Source: Protonemura montana
Lineage: Eukaryota > Arthropoda > Insecta > Plecoptera > Nemouridae
Length of the DNA: 64,000 nucleotides
Direction: 5' to 3'
Assembly: GCA_947568835.1 (NCBI GenBank)
Contig: OX387606.1
Span: forward strand, 17,517,940 to 17,581,939
The position numbers were made by a program, and so were the translations under genes. This document shows, piece by piece, positions 39,301 to 49,611 of this stretch (positions are counted from its first letter, which is position 1; every line of letters begins with the position of its first letter). A model generated the notes under the pieces. It did no database searches, was not told the origin of the DNA, and was given only the letters and a program-made list of their open reading frames with translations.

Positions 39301-42300
39301 TAAAGGTCAGAAATCAGCGCCCATCACTTTCCTCAAGGTACGAGAAAAAAAAGTAATCTAACGCAACGACGCATTATCACAGAACGCCGTTAACAAATTT
39401 GTTTAAAAGATAAACAATTGACAAATGTGGCATCGAGCAAGAAATGTAATCTCAGAGGAAATCCTCTTGACGGTGTCCGGTAAACTTACTCATCTGCCAG
39501 ACTCATTCCGTGTAGCAGCACGAAGATAATGAGGCTGATGATGGGCAGACATTTTACCACCATGGAGAATACCGACGGCTGCGAAACGGGGATGAACAGC
39601 ACAAAGTAGATGGCGACGGTCTTGAAGAACGGCACCAGTTTGGGTCCCACGCTCTTCAGCTGGGAAACGGAGATTTGGCAATTGTTTCATCTGAACGAGG
39701 GTGAGGGGGGTGGTTGGTTTCACTAGTATCTTTGATTGGGAGGGTGAGATTCGGAATTCATATAATTCCAAACACTTAGCGAAACTGAATACTCGTATTC
39801 TCCACATTGTTGACGGTGCCTCTTTTCTCAGGGTGTTGTAACATCCTTATGCGGGTATCATCAACAGATCAAGTTAAATTAGTTAAATTGGTCCAATTCC
39901 ATTAGAAACCCGAGTTCCCAGGCGATCCCTTACCTCGTGGAAGTGGAGAACGGATATAATGTAAATAAATAGTAGGCGGACAGCGCACACCCGCGTACTT
40001 TGACCACTACCAAGTAACGACTATAACACTGGCTGGAAACCATGGCTTAGTCAGGCTGGTCAGGAATGGGAAGGGTGACCGCAATGAATGAATTGGTAAG
40101 ACAGCATCGTTTGTCAGGTTGCCACAACCGTGCCATCCTAAGCTACATCGATCGTTCTCACATCCATGTGACCAATTCCGTTGAATGAGTCGCAGGTCAA
40201 GGCGATCACAGCTACATAATTACGCTTTCTGATAAGAAATGTCGCGATAGAAGAAACGATTTTTTTTTTAATACAAATTCATGCGATTCAGATAAAAATT
40301 GCCCATGGAGATAATGACCCATGGAAAACCTTGTGTTTTTGCAAACAAATGCAGCCAAAATAAGACAGAAGCGCGACATATGTCATTGGGATTCCCTATG
40401 ATTTCCATACTATTTGTCTAGATCCATCACACAGAACTAGAACAAACAACGACCCCAATGTCCCAGATCACCCTCCGACCCCTCCGACGCACCGTGAATC
40501 CTAAACTAATCGAAACACCGTGGAAACGTTCTCTTTCGCCGTGTGCATAAGATTTTCAGACCACTGGAACTTGCACTGGTATTTGGTATGCATTTATTGC
40601 TATTTATTTTAATAATGTTATTTTTATGCCAAAAAGGTCAGAGCATATGGGCTAGAGAGATTGAAATGGTTGAAAGGAGGAAAGATTATTGATAATGATA
40701 AAACGGTCCAAACAAAGTTCTTGAATGGATCAGCAAAAAAAATCTGCCAATTCTCTGAGCAAAATAAGAATTTTGCCTTTCGTTTAAAAGTTGTTACCTA
40801 CAGTCTAAAAGTCAATAAAGCTGCTTATCGTTCTTTTATAATTTAATTAGATTGTGACACTTTATTTCGTGATTTCGCCAGTGGCAGCGCACTGAATTCT
40901 GCAATACACCGAAACTATGTGTCATTTTCAACCCACACATCTGGCAATCGCCACTGTTTCTGGGTGCTGCTGCTCCATCTGCTTTCTGCTACTTCTGGTG
41001 TACATTTCCTCGGAAAACATGTAAAAGACACGACGTTACATATTCACCAAGCTAAAATACGTTTGAACAGCTGAAGATTGACTCGAACAATTTCATATCG
41101 AGTTCAAAATCTCTCGATAGATATTGGCCGATTTTGGGGCGGAAAATGAAAATGTATTTTAAGCATAATTTCAGCAAACTCTTCAGTTTCGTTATCACAA
41201 ATGTTTTCGGTTTTGATTTGAAAGTTCGAAACGATCGAATCATCTCTAGTTGCCTATTGAACAAAGATTCTTGGAACGATTGCACACAATTGAAGAAAAA
41301 TAAATGTCCTCTTGTCTTATGTTATCATTCGCAATCGCTAATTAATGTAAAAATTATGTCATTAGCTCTGAAATCTGCGAATCTGCGATAAATAGCTTCA
41401 TCCTTAGGTCATTCACTTATATCATAAGAAATACTCAAAGATAAATATTAGATTAAAACATTTTTAACTGGCTGATGGAATTTTGCCTACCCCTGTTTCG
41501 CGGATTGAGTAGATGACTCAAACAACTAGCTTGTTTTTCTTTGGTGTCTTGTTTACTCTATAAAAAAAGAAGTCTATTGCGGCGCAAAGCAAATCTGGTG
41601 GCAACCTTGGCTACTTACTTGGAGAATCTTAGCTTCTAGAGTCTTGAAGTTTAATTCATCATGCTGGACGCACCGGAAACACGCGATGCTATTAGATGTA
41701 CTCGCATTCGCAAGGGTCCAATTACATATACAGTTACTTCTACATACATGGTCATGTGGTTATATGTTTCATTGCAATTTACCGCAATTACTTGATTAGC
41801 GTATGCACCTACCGTACATTTCCGAACATATAACCGCTTTTACTTACAGGTACCAAAAACTGGAATCCCTGAAAACTATTATAATTGAATAGTTAATGAA
41901 AATAATCGAATAACTTCGAGATAAAGTTTGAAGAGGGAACGATTGGAAGCTGTCCGCCGACTTTTGGATTTGATTCAAAAGAACTTCATCCTCTCTCTGA
42001 TTTTTAATCGAATTTTGGACAATTTCCTAGAATACCAAAACGGCATGGAAGTTTCAAGCAGGGACCCGAACCGAAATGATTAAAGGTTCTGGTTCCGGTT
42101 CCGGTTCCTAATTTTTTCAAATTAGGGTTCTGGTTCTGGTTCCGGTTTTACGTTTTTAAAGGTTCCGGTTTCGGTTCCGGTTCCATATTGTGAAGAGGGG
42201 TTCCGGTTCTGGTTCCGGTTCCTAATTTTCTCAAATAAGGGTTCTGATTCCGGCTTTAAGTTTAAAAAGGTTCCGGTTCCACTTGATAAATAAAGCGTTA

Positions 42301-43800
42301 TTTTTTTAAATTTTGCTGTTGTACAGGTTCAAGTTTTAGTGGTTTTTAGTGACACTTAGTTTTGTTTTTCCATCTGCCAGGGACAGGTTTTTTTTCCTCA
42401 CATTGGGTTTCAAAGCACACGAAGCCAGTTGCTTAAAAGATGGGGGTGTAACGAAGTCGTAATAATTTTTTTGATTCAATTTCTCTGCTCCAGTAGAGTT
42501 TCAGAGTACTACTATGTACGGAGTAAAAAAGGCAGGCTAGTCCATCTCTATAAGACAAAGCATGCACGACAAGGGGTTAGTTTGTTTGAGGCTTTCAAGT
42601 AAAAAATGTAAAGAAATGGATTTACGGTTACACTCTGATGGGGACAGGCAAAGGGTTATTTAACACTAGACATAAAATTAACTATAAACTGGATAAACCA
42701 GCTTTTCAAAATTATAAAAGGGGGCCCACCTATGCGGGTTGTGAGCTTTATAGGGCATTGCCGGCGGATCTTCAAATCAAAAAAGACAAGAAATTCAAAA
42801 TTGTGCTCAAGAATTTTCTATTTGAAAAATGTTTTTCTACTGTAAAATATTTTTTATTGTATAAGGTAGAGACAATGAAAAATTGTAGTGAAAATGTAAA
42901 TATTTTAGTACCTAAAAATGTTGCTATAGATACATAAGACGTATATGTTGTTTAAAATGCCTTGTGTTTTCCCCAAACAAAATCGTGGATACAAGATGAG
43001 TCAATAAATGTTTTCGGAACAAACCAGTGAAACATTTTTTTTTCGTGTGGAAAAATTAAAAACAAAAAAGTTGTAAACATAATAAGCAAATAATTTTAAT
43101 CTGAATTTCTGAAATCTCAATATAACTTCGGAACCTTTATGGAACCTTTAAGGAACCGAAAAGAACCCATGATTTAATAAGGGTTCCGGTTCCGGTTCCG
43201 GTTCTTGAAAATTAATAATAACGGTTCTGGTTCCGGTTTCGGTTCCAAGAAAATACGGGTTTTTTTGGGTTCCGGTTCCGGTTCCGGTTCCGGTTCGGGT
43301 CCCTGGTTTCAAGTAATGTTACAATCTTCAACAACAGAAATTGCCCGTAATAATATGTCCCCCAACCCCGTATATAAAAATGATGATAACTCCATTAGGG
43401 GATTGTACGATGAAATTGAATCACCATCGATTATGCATTACCTGCATTTAAATGCACATCTCTCATACATACTTCAGTTCCTTCGTGCAAATAAACACCC
43501 TGCTGATGTGCCATCGTTTTTAAGTGTAGAAACTGGCTGAGGTGTTTACTCTTATTTTTGTTCTAAACATTTATCAAATCTCAAATTAAAAGGCCCAAAA
43601 GTTATGACATATGATTGGGAAATAATGAAAGTATTTCAGAGACCGAAAACATTTCTGAAATCAGTTCGCTAGGACTTCTAATTTTCAAAGAAGTGCTTTA
43701 AGCTTTAAATGTACTCAACACAAAGCAATTGCGTTCCACCAACTTTAAACTGATAATATCACAAATAACTCACCACCTGTGCGGGACTCGGCGATGTCAT
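36364..43800 (-). CDS. TMEM86: Lysoplasmalogenase TMEM86 (YhhN family), complete, 5 exons
   Basis: Multi-span membrane enzyme that cleaves the vinyl-ether bond of lysoplasmalogens, normally in the ER. Coding exons on the minus strand, in transcript order, are 43774-43800, 39490-39659, 38403-38596, 37527-37642 and 36364-36609. They join to 753 nt or 250 residues (human TMEM86A is about 240). The 9-residue first exon MTSPSPAQV joins to LKSVGPKLVPFFK, matching the human N-terminus closely. Conserved marks are VGLVFSVIGDAFLIW with Asp84 in the family GD motif, FGFKPLNLK, AMAWRAMAR, and ILFAISDALIAFHQF with Asp190, then SQALIMITYYAAQ. Most of the rest is hydrophobic, fitting about eight helices. 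Intron 1 is 4.1 kb and hosts an hAT-type element. The gene is head-to-head with PEX16 about 1.2 kb away. Whether it corresponds to TMEM86A or B cannot be told. Confidence 0.9.
36661..36962 (-). pseudogene. LINE 3' remnant with reverse-transcriptase C-terminus and (TAA)n tail
   Basis: On the minus strand a frame reads RTTFYETGLHFKGVHLYNAL then PKELQEIKNV and FKFHVINYCPEKEF, again the C-terminal end of a LINE reverse transcriptase. It is followed by a 3' end close to TTAATAAACATTATTATTATTATT. The fragment is 5'-truncated, as is common for such elements, and lies just outside the last exon of TMEM86, in intron 4. Confidence 0.65.
42059..43305. mobile_element. Non-autonomous hAT-type DNA transposon, 1,247 bp, with GGTTCC subterminal repeats
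   Basis: The element begins CAGGGACCCGAACCG and ends CGGTTCGGGTCCCTG, perfect 15-bp terminal inverted repeats of the CAGGG type usual for hAT elements. It is flanked by exact 8-bp direct repeats GTTTCAAG at 42051-42058 and 43306-43313, the duplication length of hAT transposases. Both ends carry arrays of GGTTCC/GGTTCT hexamers in the same orientation (about 42,080-42,290 and 43,180-43,300). The middle has no transposase frame. It does hold a reverse-transcriptase-like remnant (see 42638-42900). It sits in the first intron of TMEM86. Confidence 0.85.
42638..42937 (+). pseudogene. Non-LTR retrotransposon reverse-transcriptase C-terminal remnant inside the hAT element
   Basis: An open frame reads HKINYKLDKPAFQNYKRGP, YAGCELYRALPADLQ and FKIVLKNFLFEKCFSTVKYF. 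This G-x-x-LY-x-x-LP-x-x-(I/L) ... FK ... L-x-x-FL pattern is the usual C-terminal end of CR1/Jockey-type LINE reverse transcriptases. Only this end is present, with no catalytic palm motif. It was either captured by the DNA transposon or inserted in it. Confidence 0.6.
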
Positions 43801-45013
43801 GACTGTGTCAATGAATTAATGTCACGTTAGTAAGTGCGCACAAAAGTATAATAAATCACATGCAGAATGTAGTAGCGCCCGAGATGAAAGGAAGAATACT
43901 GAGATAGCCACTTTATAAACTCGCGAGAATAATATGTCCTTGAATACAATTTTTTAATCTAACGTGTTTAATGAACTCTTTAATTCGCCACAATAGTCTA
44001 GCAGTTTTATTCTACGTTGGTCAGCTACTCAGTCAGACCTGAGACTGCTTGTTTAAGCGCAATCGCGTGCATTGGCATTCAGATACTACTTGCGACAAGG
44101 TGTTCGTTTCGCGGTCATGCTGGTCCGGTCGATAACACCGAAGTCCAGCGCATTACATTTTGCGAATATATGTTATTCGACATTCGTAGTGGAATGCTAT
44201 TTGCTGCAACGCACGATACCTATCGCCAGAACACTTGAACTCGGTGTTTGACAGCAGAAGTACGAGCTTAGCTCGCGATAATCGCTGGCTGTTACATGTG
44301 GTGTCATGGCGGTGTCCAGATAGAAGTTTTCAAAAACGAACACCAACCAGCGGCATATTCAGACTGAGCATTGTAGATTTACTAGTACCCTCGTAGAGGC
44401 TGCGAAGGTAATGGCAGAGCATCACGTGCCATCCTTCAAAGCGCCGGAACTTAAACACAAAAATAAGTGTAACTATAAACATGAGTGTATTTACGTATGT
44501 GTTAAAGAAAAAGTTTCAAGGAGACAAGTTTTGGCAAATGAAAATTAAAAAAAACTTACAAAATACGTATGTTTTCCCCCAAAACACAAGCATTTGTTAA
44601 GAAAATAGTTTAATTTATTTTTGTCGCTGCACCCCAAACCTCAATGTTACATTTTTCTTTCCTTGATGTAACATGTAAAAAATTGCCTTTTCCTTGGTCG
44701 TACACACAAATATACGAACATTAGCATAAAACTTGAATATAGGGCACAGACTTGCTAGCATTAACCATTGAGCCATTATTCAGTAGGATCCGTTAACAAA
44801 TTTGGTTTTTTGAAAAATCATCAAATAATTCACCTAGCCTCTTCAGGGGCACATGTATATCCGCCATGTTCAATATGAATATGCCGCTAGTCTGTGACCG
44901 ATTTTGAGGTTGACGTCTCGGTGCTACCGTGCTACCATTAGATTGTCTTTGCATTAGACCTCTGATTAGACCTTTGATTCCACTATTAATGGTTCATTAG
45001 TAGTTCCAGGAGA
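43801..45013. promoter_or_regulatory. Divergent intergenic region between TMEM86 and PEX16
   Basis: The start codons of TMEM86 (minus) and PEX16 (plus) face away from each other across 1,213 bp. This segment must therefore hold the 5'UTRs and promoters of both. I see no TATA box and no clear shared motif. Short open frames here look like chance. Confidence 0.5.
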
Positions 45014-47943
45014 ATGTCGTTTCTGAATAATATGTCTCTTCCACAATTGTTTTCTTCATATAAAGAATGGGTCAGTTCAAATCCCCAAATTGCTGGCGAT
45101 GTGGAATCAACTGTGAAGTGGATGTCATACTTCATAGCAGGTGGGATATTTAATTTATGTTATGATAACAAAGTACATAATACGATCATGGAATTGTTGG
45201 AGGTGATCACACTTCGGCTTTATATTGGACTTATTTGTTTGTTAGAAGATTTCAACCACATACTTGTAGTATGCCCTGAGTGCATTCAATGCAATTTTTG
45301 TGTTTTGCAGGTCGCATCAATAGTTCAAATGTCATTTCTGAACTAGTGTATTCATTGTCTAATCTACTGGTATTATTCAATGACCGTATTATTCACAATT
45401 CAAGACAATTGGGTCGTGTTGTGGCTTCTGGTGAATCGTTAAAAACGTGGCTCACCGTTTTAGACTATTCGGAAGTGTTTATTGAAGTCACTGTGCGGAA
45501 GTTTTGGGGCGAGAGAGGAAGATGGGCAATAGCTGGAGTCATTCAAACATTCAAGTAATTGAGATGTTTATCATACAAATTAGCAGCTATTTGTTTTTTC
45601 ACTGGCCAAGTTGATTTAAATTATGTTTGTTTTTCTTTTAGATGCATGGCAAGACTAATTCTCATATTCCACCACAAAGTAAGCATCATAAAAAGCCCTC
45701 CAGTGGCTCCTTTAAAACGGGATCAAGTAAAGGGAGTGTCGGACTCGAATGAAGCGACCACTTCTGCTGGAGCACATTTCAACTCGGCTACCTTTACTTT
45801 GCAACGGTCAGGAAGGGTAATTCGAACAGTTCATGCAGGTATGTGGAAGAAAACAGAACGTTGGACGTATTGTAACGTAACAGACGTATTGTGCATACTG
45901 AAATTTTCATTTTTTTTTTTAAAGTAGTCTTTTTTGTTACTGACTTTGAAAACAAAATAGACTATTAAGCAAATAAGATTTTAAACTGTAGTGTCAACTT
46001 GTGGTAACTATGGCAATGCTGAGATTGCTAGACAGATTTTTTCAACTCCGGTTGTTATGTTGACTGGGGATATAATGCGACTCATCTCTTTATAACTGTC
46101 AACATTACTCGGTTGTTTCATAGCACCTCCAATAAACTGCCGGTCGTGGAAACCGCCAGTCAGGCCAGTCGAGCCAGGCTCAGAAGTGGAAAGGCCCTTG
46201 GCAGGGAAACTTCTGTTAGCAGAAACAATGTATGCGTTTAAGCCAGTAATGCATCTGGGCTCGATGTACTATTTCGGGCTGAAAGCGTGGCGACCATACC
46301 TAATGGCTCTCGGAATCGATATTGCAAGGTAAGGATTTAACAAGACCTTAAAGTTGGTAAGCACAAGATTTTAAAGTTGCACAATGTTTGCATTGTGCAA
46401 ACCTGCATGTTGCTTGCAAGAAATACTAAGCTAGAATTAGATTTTTGAACTATTGTGGGGCGAGCCAGGCTTACATGGCTCCAACTGATAATAGAAAGTA
46501 TGTAGGTACTAAGTATGTACTTTAACTTCTCCATTGACAGCAAAGTAAGTGGAATCGTCTTTGGACCTTAGGTGATTGCATGTTATCAGTAAGCGGGATT
46601 GAATTCAACTCTCACTCACAGACTACTTTTGCTCACGGTCACCTACAATTCCAATTATATTCTTTGGTGCAATTTTTATAATGTTGGCAAATAAGTTATT
46701 GCACATTATTTTGTTACTTGCCCCTTTATTTTAACGGCTGGGCTATGGTATTGCTCGACATATCATGCAACAATTTCACCCTGTTGCCCCCTTTGGATGT
46801 GCAGTAGATTAACTGCTCTGAAGGTCTATTTGTAATATACTTAAAAGGTAATCCAGGCACCAATTGGTCGTAAGAATACAGGTTTCCACCAAATACATAT
46901 CTGATCTAGCTTGAAGGCAGTTGAGAATTTATTGATTCATTTTTGGTGTTAAATGACGCACTTTTTTTGACAATTGGACCTAAGGCACCGATGACATCAG
47001 TGAATGAACGGGTTTTTATGAACCTAACCACATTTAGAAGGGAGGAAGAAAAACCTAGAGCTGGCACCTAACCTATGAATGCACTATTTCATAGGTATTA
47101 TATTATTTTATGTATTATTTTGAAATGTATGAAAATGAATGTTTGCAAACCAGCATCATTGTTTGTTTTTATGGTACTATGTGACAGTAAACATTATTAT
47201 TATTATTGTTACACCTGTTGGAGAGCTTCGAGGGGACCACCGGGGTTACGTCCCTTGCGAAGCTCGAACATCAGGATTCCTCCATCAATCCATGCTGTTG
47301 AGAGATTGATAAGCTAGGAAAATGAAGTTGTTCTGACTTTCTTCCTTCTAATCTCTCTATCAAACAGAACTGGCCATTTATATTATATTGTCACCCATCC
47401 AATACCTGACCAAGCGCAGTATTGCTTAACTTCGGTGATCTCACCAGGACTGGCACTTCCAACTCGCCAAACTGTTTGATGTTGTTGAGAGGTGTAGTTT
47501 TTCTGTTTACCAATCAAGTTGAAAGTGTCTATTGGAAAGACAAACATTAATTGCCATATAGACATTTCACTTTTCTACCTTAGTGATCTCTTAATCCCTT
47601 CTGAGGAAAAACTTGAAATAACCTGTAGGTAGTCCAATCAAACCTTTCAATTAGCTTTTATTCATTTTTAAATAAATTTAATGTCTATTTCAGCTTGCAT
47701 CTTTACAAACGGAAAGGACAAACTCTATCCAAGACTCAAAATTTGGAATTGTCACGGCGAACCGTTGCGCTGCTATTGTACGCTTTGCGATCTCCCTTTT
47801 ACGAGGCTCAGAGTGCTGATAAAGTTCAAGCTTTGCTTAAATCGTTGGCGAATAACTTGCCGTTGGCTAGGTTGATTTGTACACCGATTGCACAATACAT
47901 TCCGCAGTGGCAAGATACATACTTTTACATGTGGTCCACTTAA
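45014..47943 (+). CDS. PEX16: Peroxisomal membrane biogenesis protein PEX16, complete, 5 exons
   Basis: PEX16 is an integral peroxisomal/ER membrane protein that recruits PEX3 and is needed to build peroxisomal membranes. Coding exons are 45014-45140, 45311-45554, 45642-45838, 46124-46328 and 47694-47943, joining to 1,023 nt or 340 residues (human is about 336). Recognisable blocks are SYFIAGRI, SELVYSLSNLLVLFNDRI (about 52-69), TWLTVLDYSEVFIE, FWGERGRW followed by a hydrophobic segment at about 114-135, SGRVIRT, AETMYAFKPVMHLGSM, and the C-terminal RRTVALLLYALRSPFY and YIPQWQDTYFY. The human protein ends in a similar block. The loop between exons 3 and 4 is the most diverged part. Donors of introns 1 (GTGGGA) and 2 (GTAATT) are weak, but phase and homology support them. 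A second in-frame Met at codon 7 is an alternative start. Confidence 0.92.
47160..47213 (+). repeat. Retroposon 3' tail ending in (ATT)n
   Basis: The sequence ends GTGACAGTAAACATTATTATTATTATTG. This is the same kind of end seen on the minus strand at 36,680 next to a reverse-transcriptase remnant, so it is probably the 3' end of a non-LTR element. An imperfect hairpin (GAGCTTCG ... CGAAGCTC) follows at about 47,225-47,265. Confidence 0.4.
47392..47465 (-). repeat. 5S-rRNA-like sequence (pseudogene or 5S-derived SINE) in PEX16 intron 4
   Basis: Read on the minus strand, this segment contains GATCACCGAAGTTAAGCA, then TGCGC, TTGG and GGTATTGGATGGGTGAC. These match in order the internal control region and 3' half of eukaryotic 5S rRNA. 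The 5' part is diverged (CAGTCCTGGTGA), and no normal 5S 3' end follows: it runs into AATATAATATAAATG. It is therefore a broken 5S copy or the head of a SINE3-type retroposon, not a working 5S gene. Confidence 0.6.
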
Positions 47944-49252
47944 ATCACAGTAACACATTTTTGACATACTGGTAAAACATCATTTCAATTTTACAATATA
48001 ATGTTAGTTCCAAATCAATATCTCTAGGGATATTTTATTTTGGCAGGATCAAATAATGACAAGTAAATATCTTTTCCAATCAGCAGCATGACTGTGATAT
48101 GACATAATTTAACAGCCAGATGAACGGGGTTCGTTCCCCACGATGGTTGACCTTTTGGAGATAAAATGAATGTGCAAAATAATAATGAATGTGTATGCCA
48201 TATTCTGCATATGGTTATATTACCTGCAATGCCAAACACTTGAAAATTATAGCGGTTGTTGTAGCCCACTCTGTCACGATATCTACAATAGTAAAAATTA
48301 AGTTAGGAATTAAGTTTTCCTTGCATGTCAATGACTGTGCGACTGTTTTGTGCGTTTTGAAGAAATTGTTTGACTTCTAAGATGTTTCTCTTAAAAAACA
48401 ACCAGCAATAAGGTAATGGGTAAAGAATGACTGGTAAACAAGAAGTGTGGTGACTAAAATGTGGAATAATCGGTTGTGGAACTTAAAACATTGGTAAGAA
48501 AATTGATTCCATGGTGAAGTAATGTTACCTATATTTTTCAATAAGATTGTACTGGCCTCCGCCTGTACTTGGTACCGACCAAATGTTTTTTAACATATAT
48601 TGAAAGTGGGATTATTGTATCGTTTTGTTAAGGAGTTGAGAAAGAAGTACTAGGTTTTATAAGTAAATGTGTCAAAAATTATGTTTTTTAGAATTATAAC
48701 AAACATTGGGTTCAATTGAATTGAAGGTACAATATAATTGCTTCTAATTCTTTAAAAAGTCAAGGAAGTGAAAAAATATAACTGTCTCTGTTAATCTTGC
48801 ATTATTGCCACCTTCTCCGGTACCGACTAGTGAAGACATTCCAGTAACATTCCTACCCAATTAATTGTGTCGTTCATTAAATAGTAGTTTATTGTTACGT
48901 TTGTAGGTACATCTATGCTTCAGGTCGTTAGTATACAGGATTGGTATACACTTAGGTATGGCTGGGATGAGGACAGTGTGCCATGAACACAGTTATTTTT
49001 GGTAATATCTTGGAATCAAATCTAATACCAAACCTTGAAGAACATTTAACCAAACCGGAAAATGCATGTAACCAACATTTATTTAACTTTTTTTCATCCA
49101 ATTCCGAGCTTTCAGCGTACAATGTTGCAATTGTGTGCAGCATTAATTAAAAGCAAGTATCAGTAATTTTTATGGCCACCTATTTCCAAAATAAAATACA
49201 TTATTCAGATGAACCTACCAGCCCACATCAAATGCTATGGCAGGGTAGGTGC

Positions 49253-49258
49253 TTTATT
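49253..49258 (-). terminator. Candidate polyadenylation signal of the ATGL/brummer gene
   Basis: AATAAA on the minus strand about 355 nt past the lipase stop. A plus-strand AATAAA at 49190-49195 could serve the convergent PEX16 gene, in which case the two 3'UTRs would nearly meet or overlap. Confidence 0.3.
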
Positions 49259-49611
49259 TCTGTCAGACAATCACTTATAAAATAAATAACACGATATTGT
49301 CATGAATAAGCCACTACGAATAACTTACTATCGATTTATGTACAACGATAAATTATTTTAGTTACGAATAATAGCTACTTTTATGTCCGAGTTTATAATT
49401 AATAGTGCCTCTTCTTAACCTAATATTATTGTAAGTGTAATTTTTTTTCAAATTATATAAGTCTGTTTACAGAAATTACAATTTTTAAATCACAGCTATC
49501 TTTGGAATCACAATCTGATACGTCAAGTATTTTGTGTCATCCCTGAACATTGTAAACGATACATAGTTCGAACTTAAAAGCTACACCGATTGTTCTTCTT
49601 TCACTCGGCTC

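Noticed and set aside
48100-48145. T-arm-like GGGGTTCGTTCCCC, possible tRNA
   Set aside because: No A box, anticodon stem or acceptor stem at the right distance; at most a fragment of a tRNA-derived repeat.
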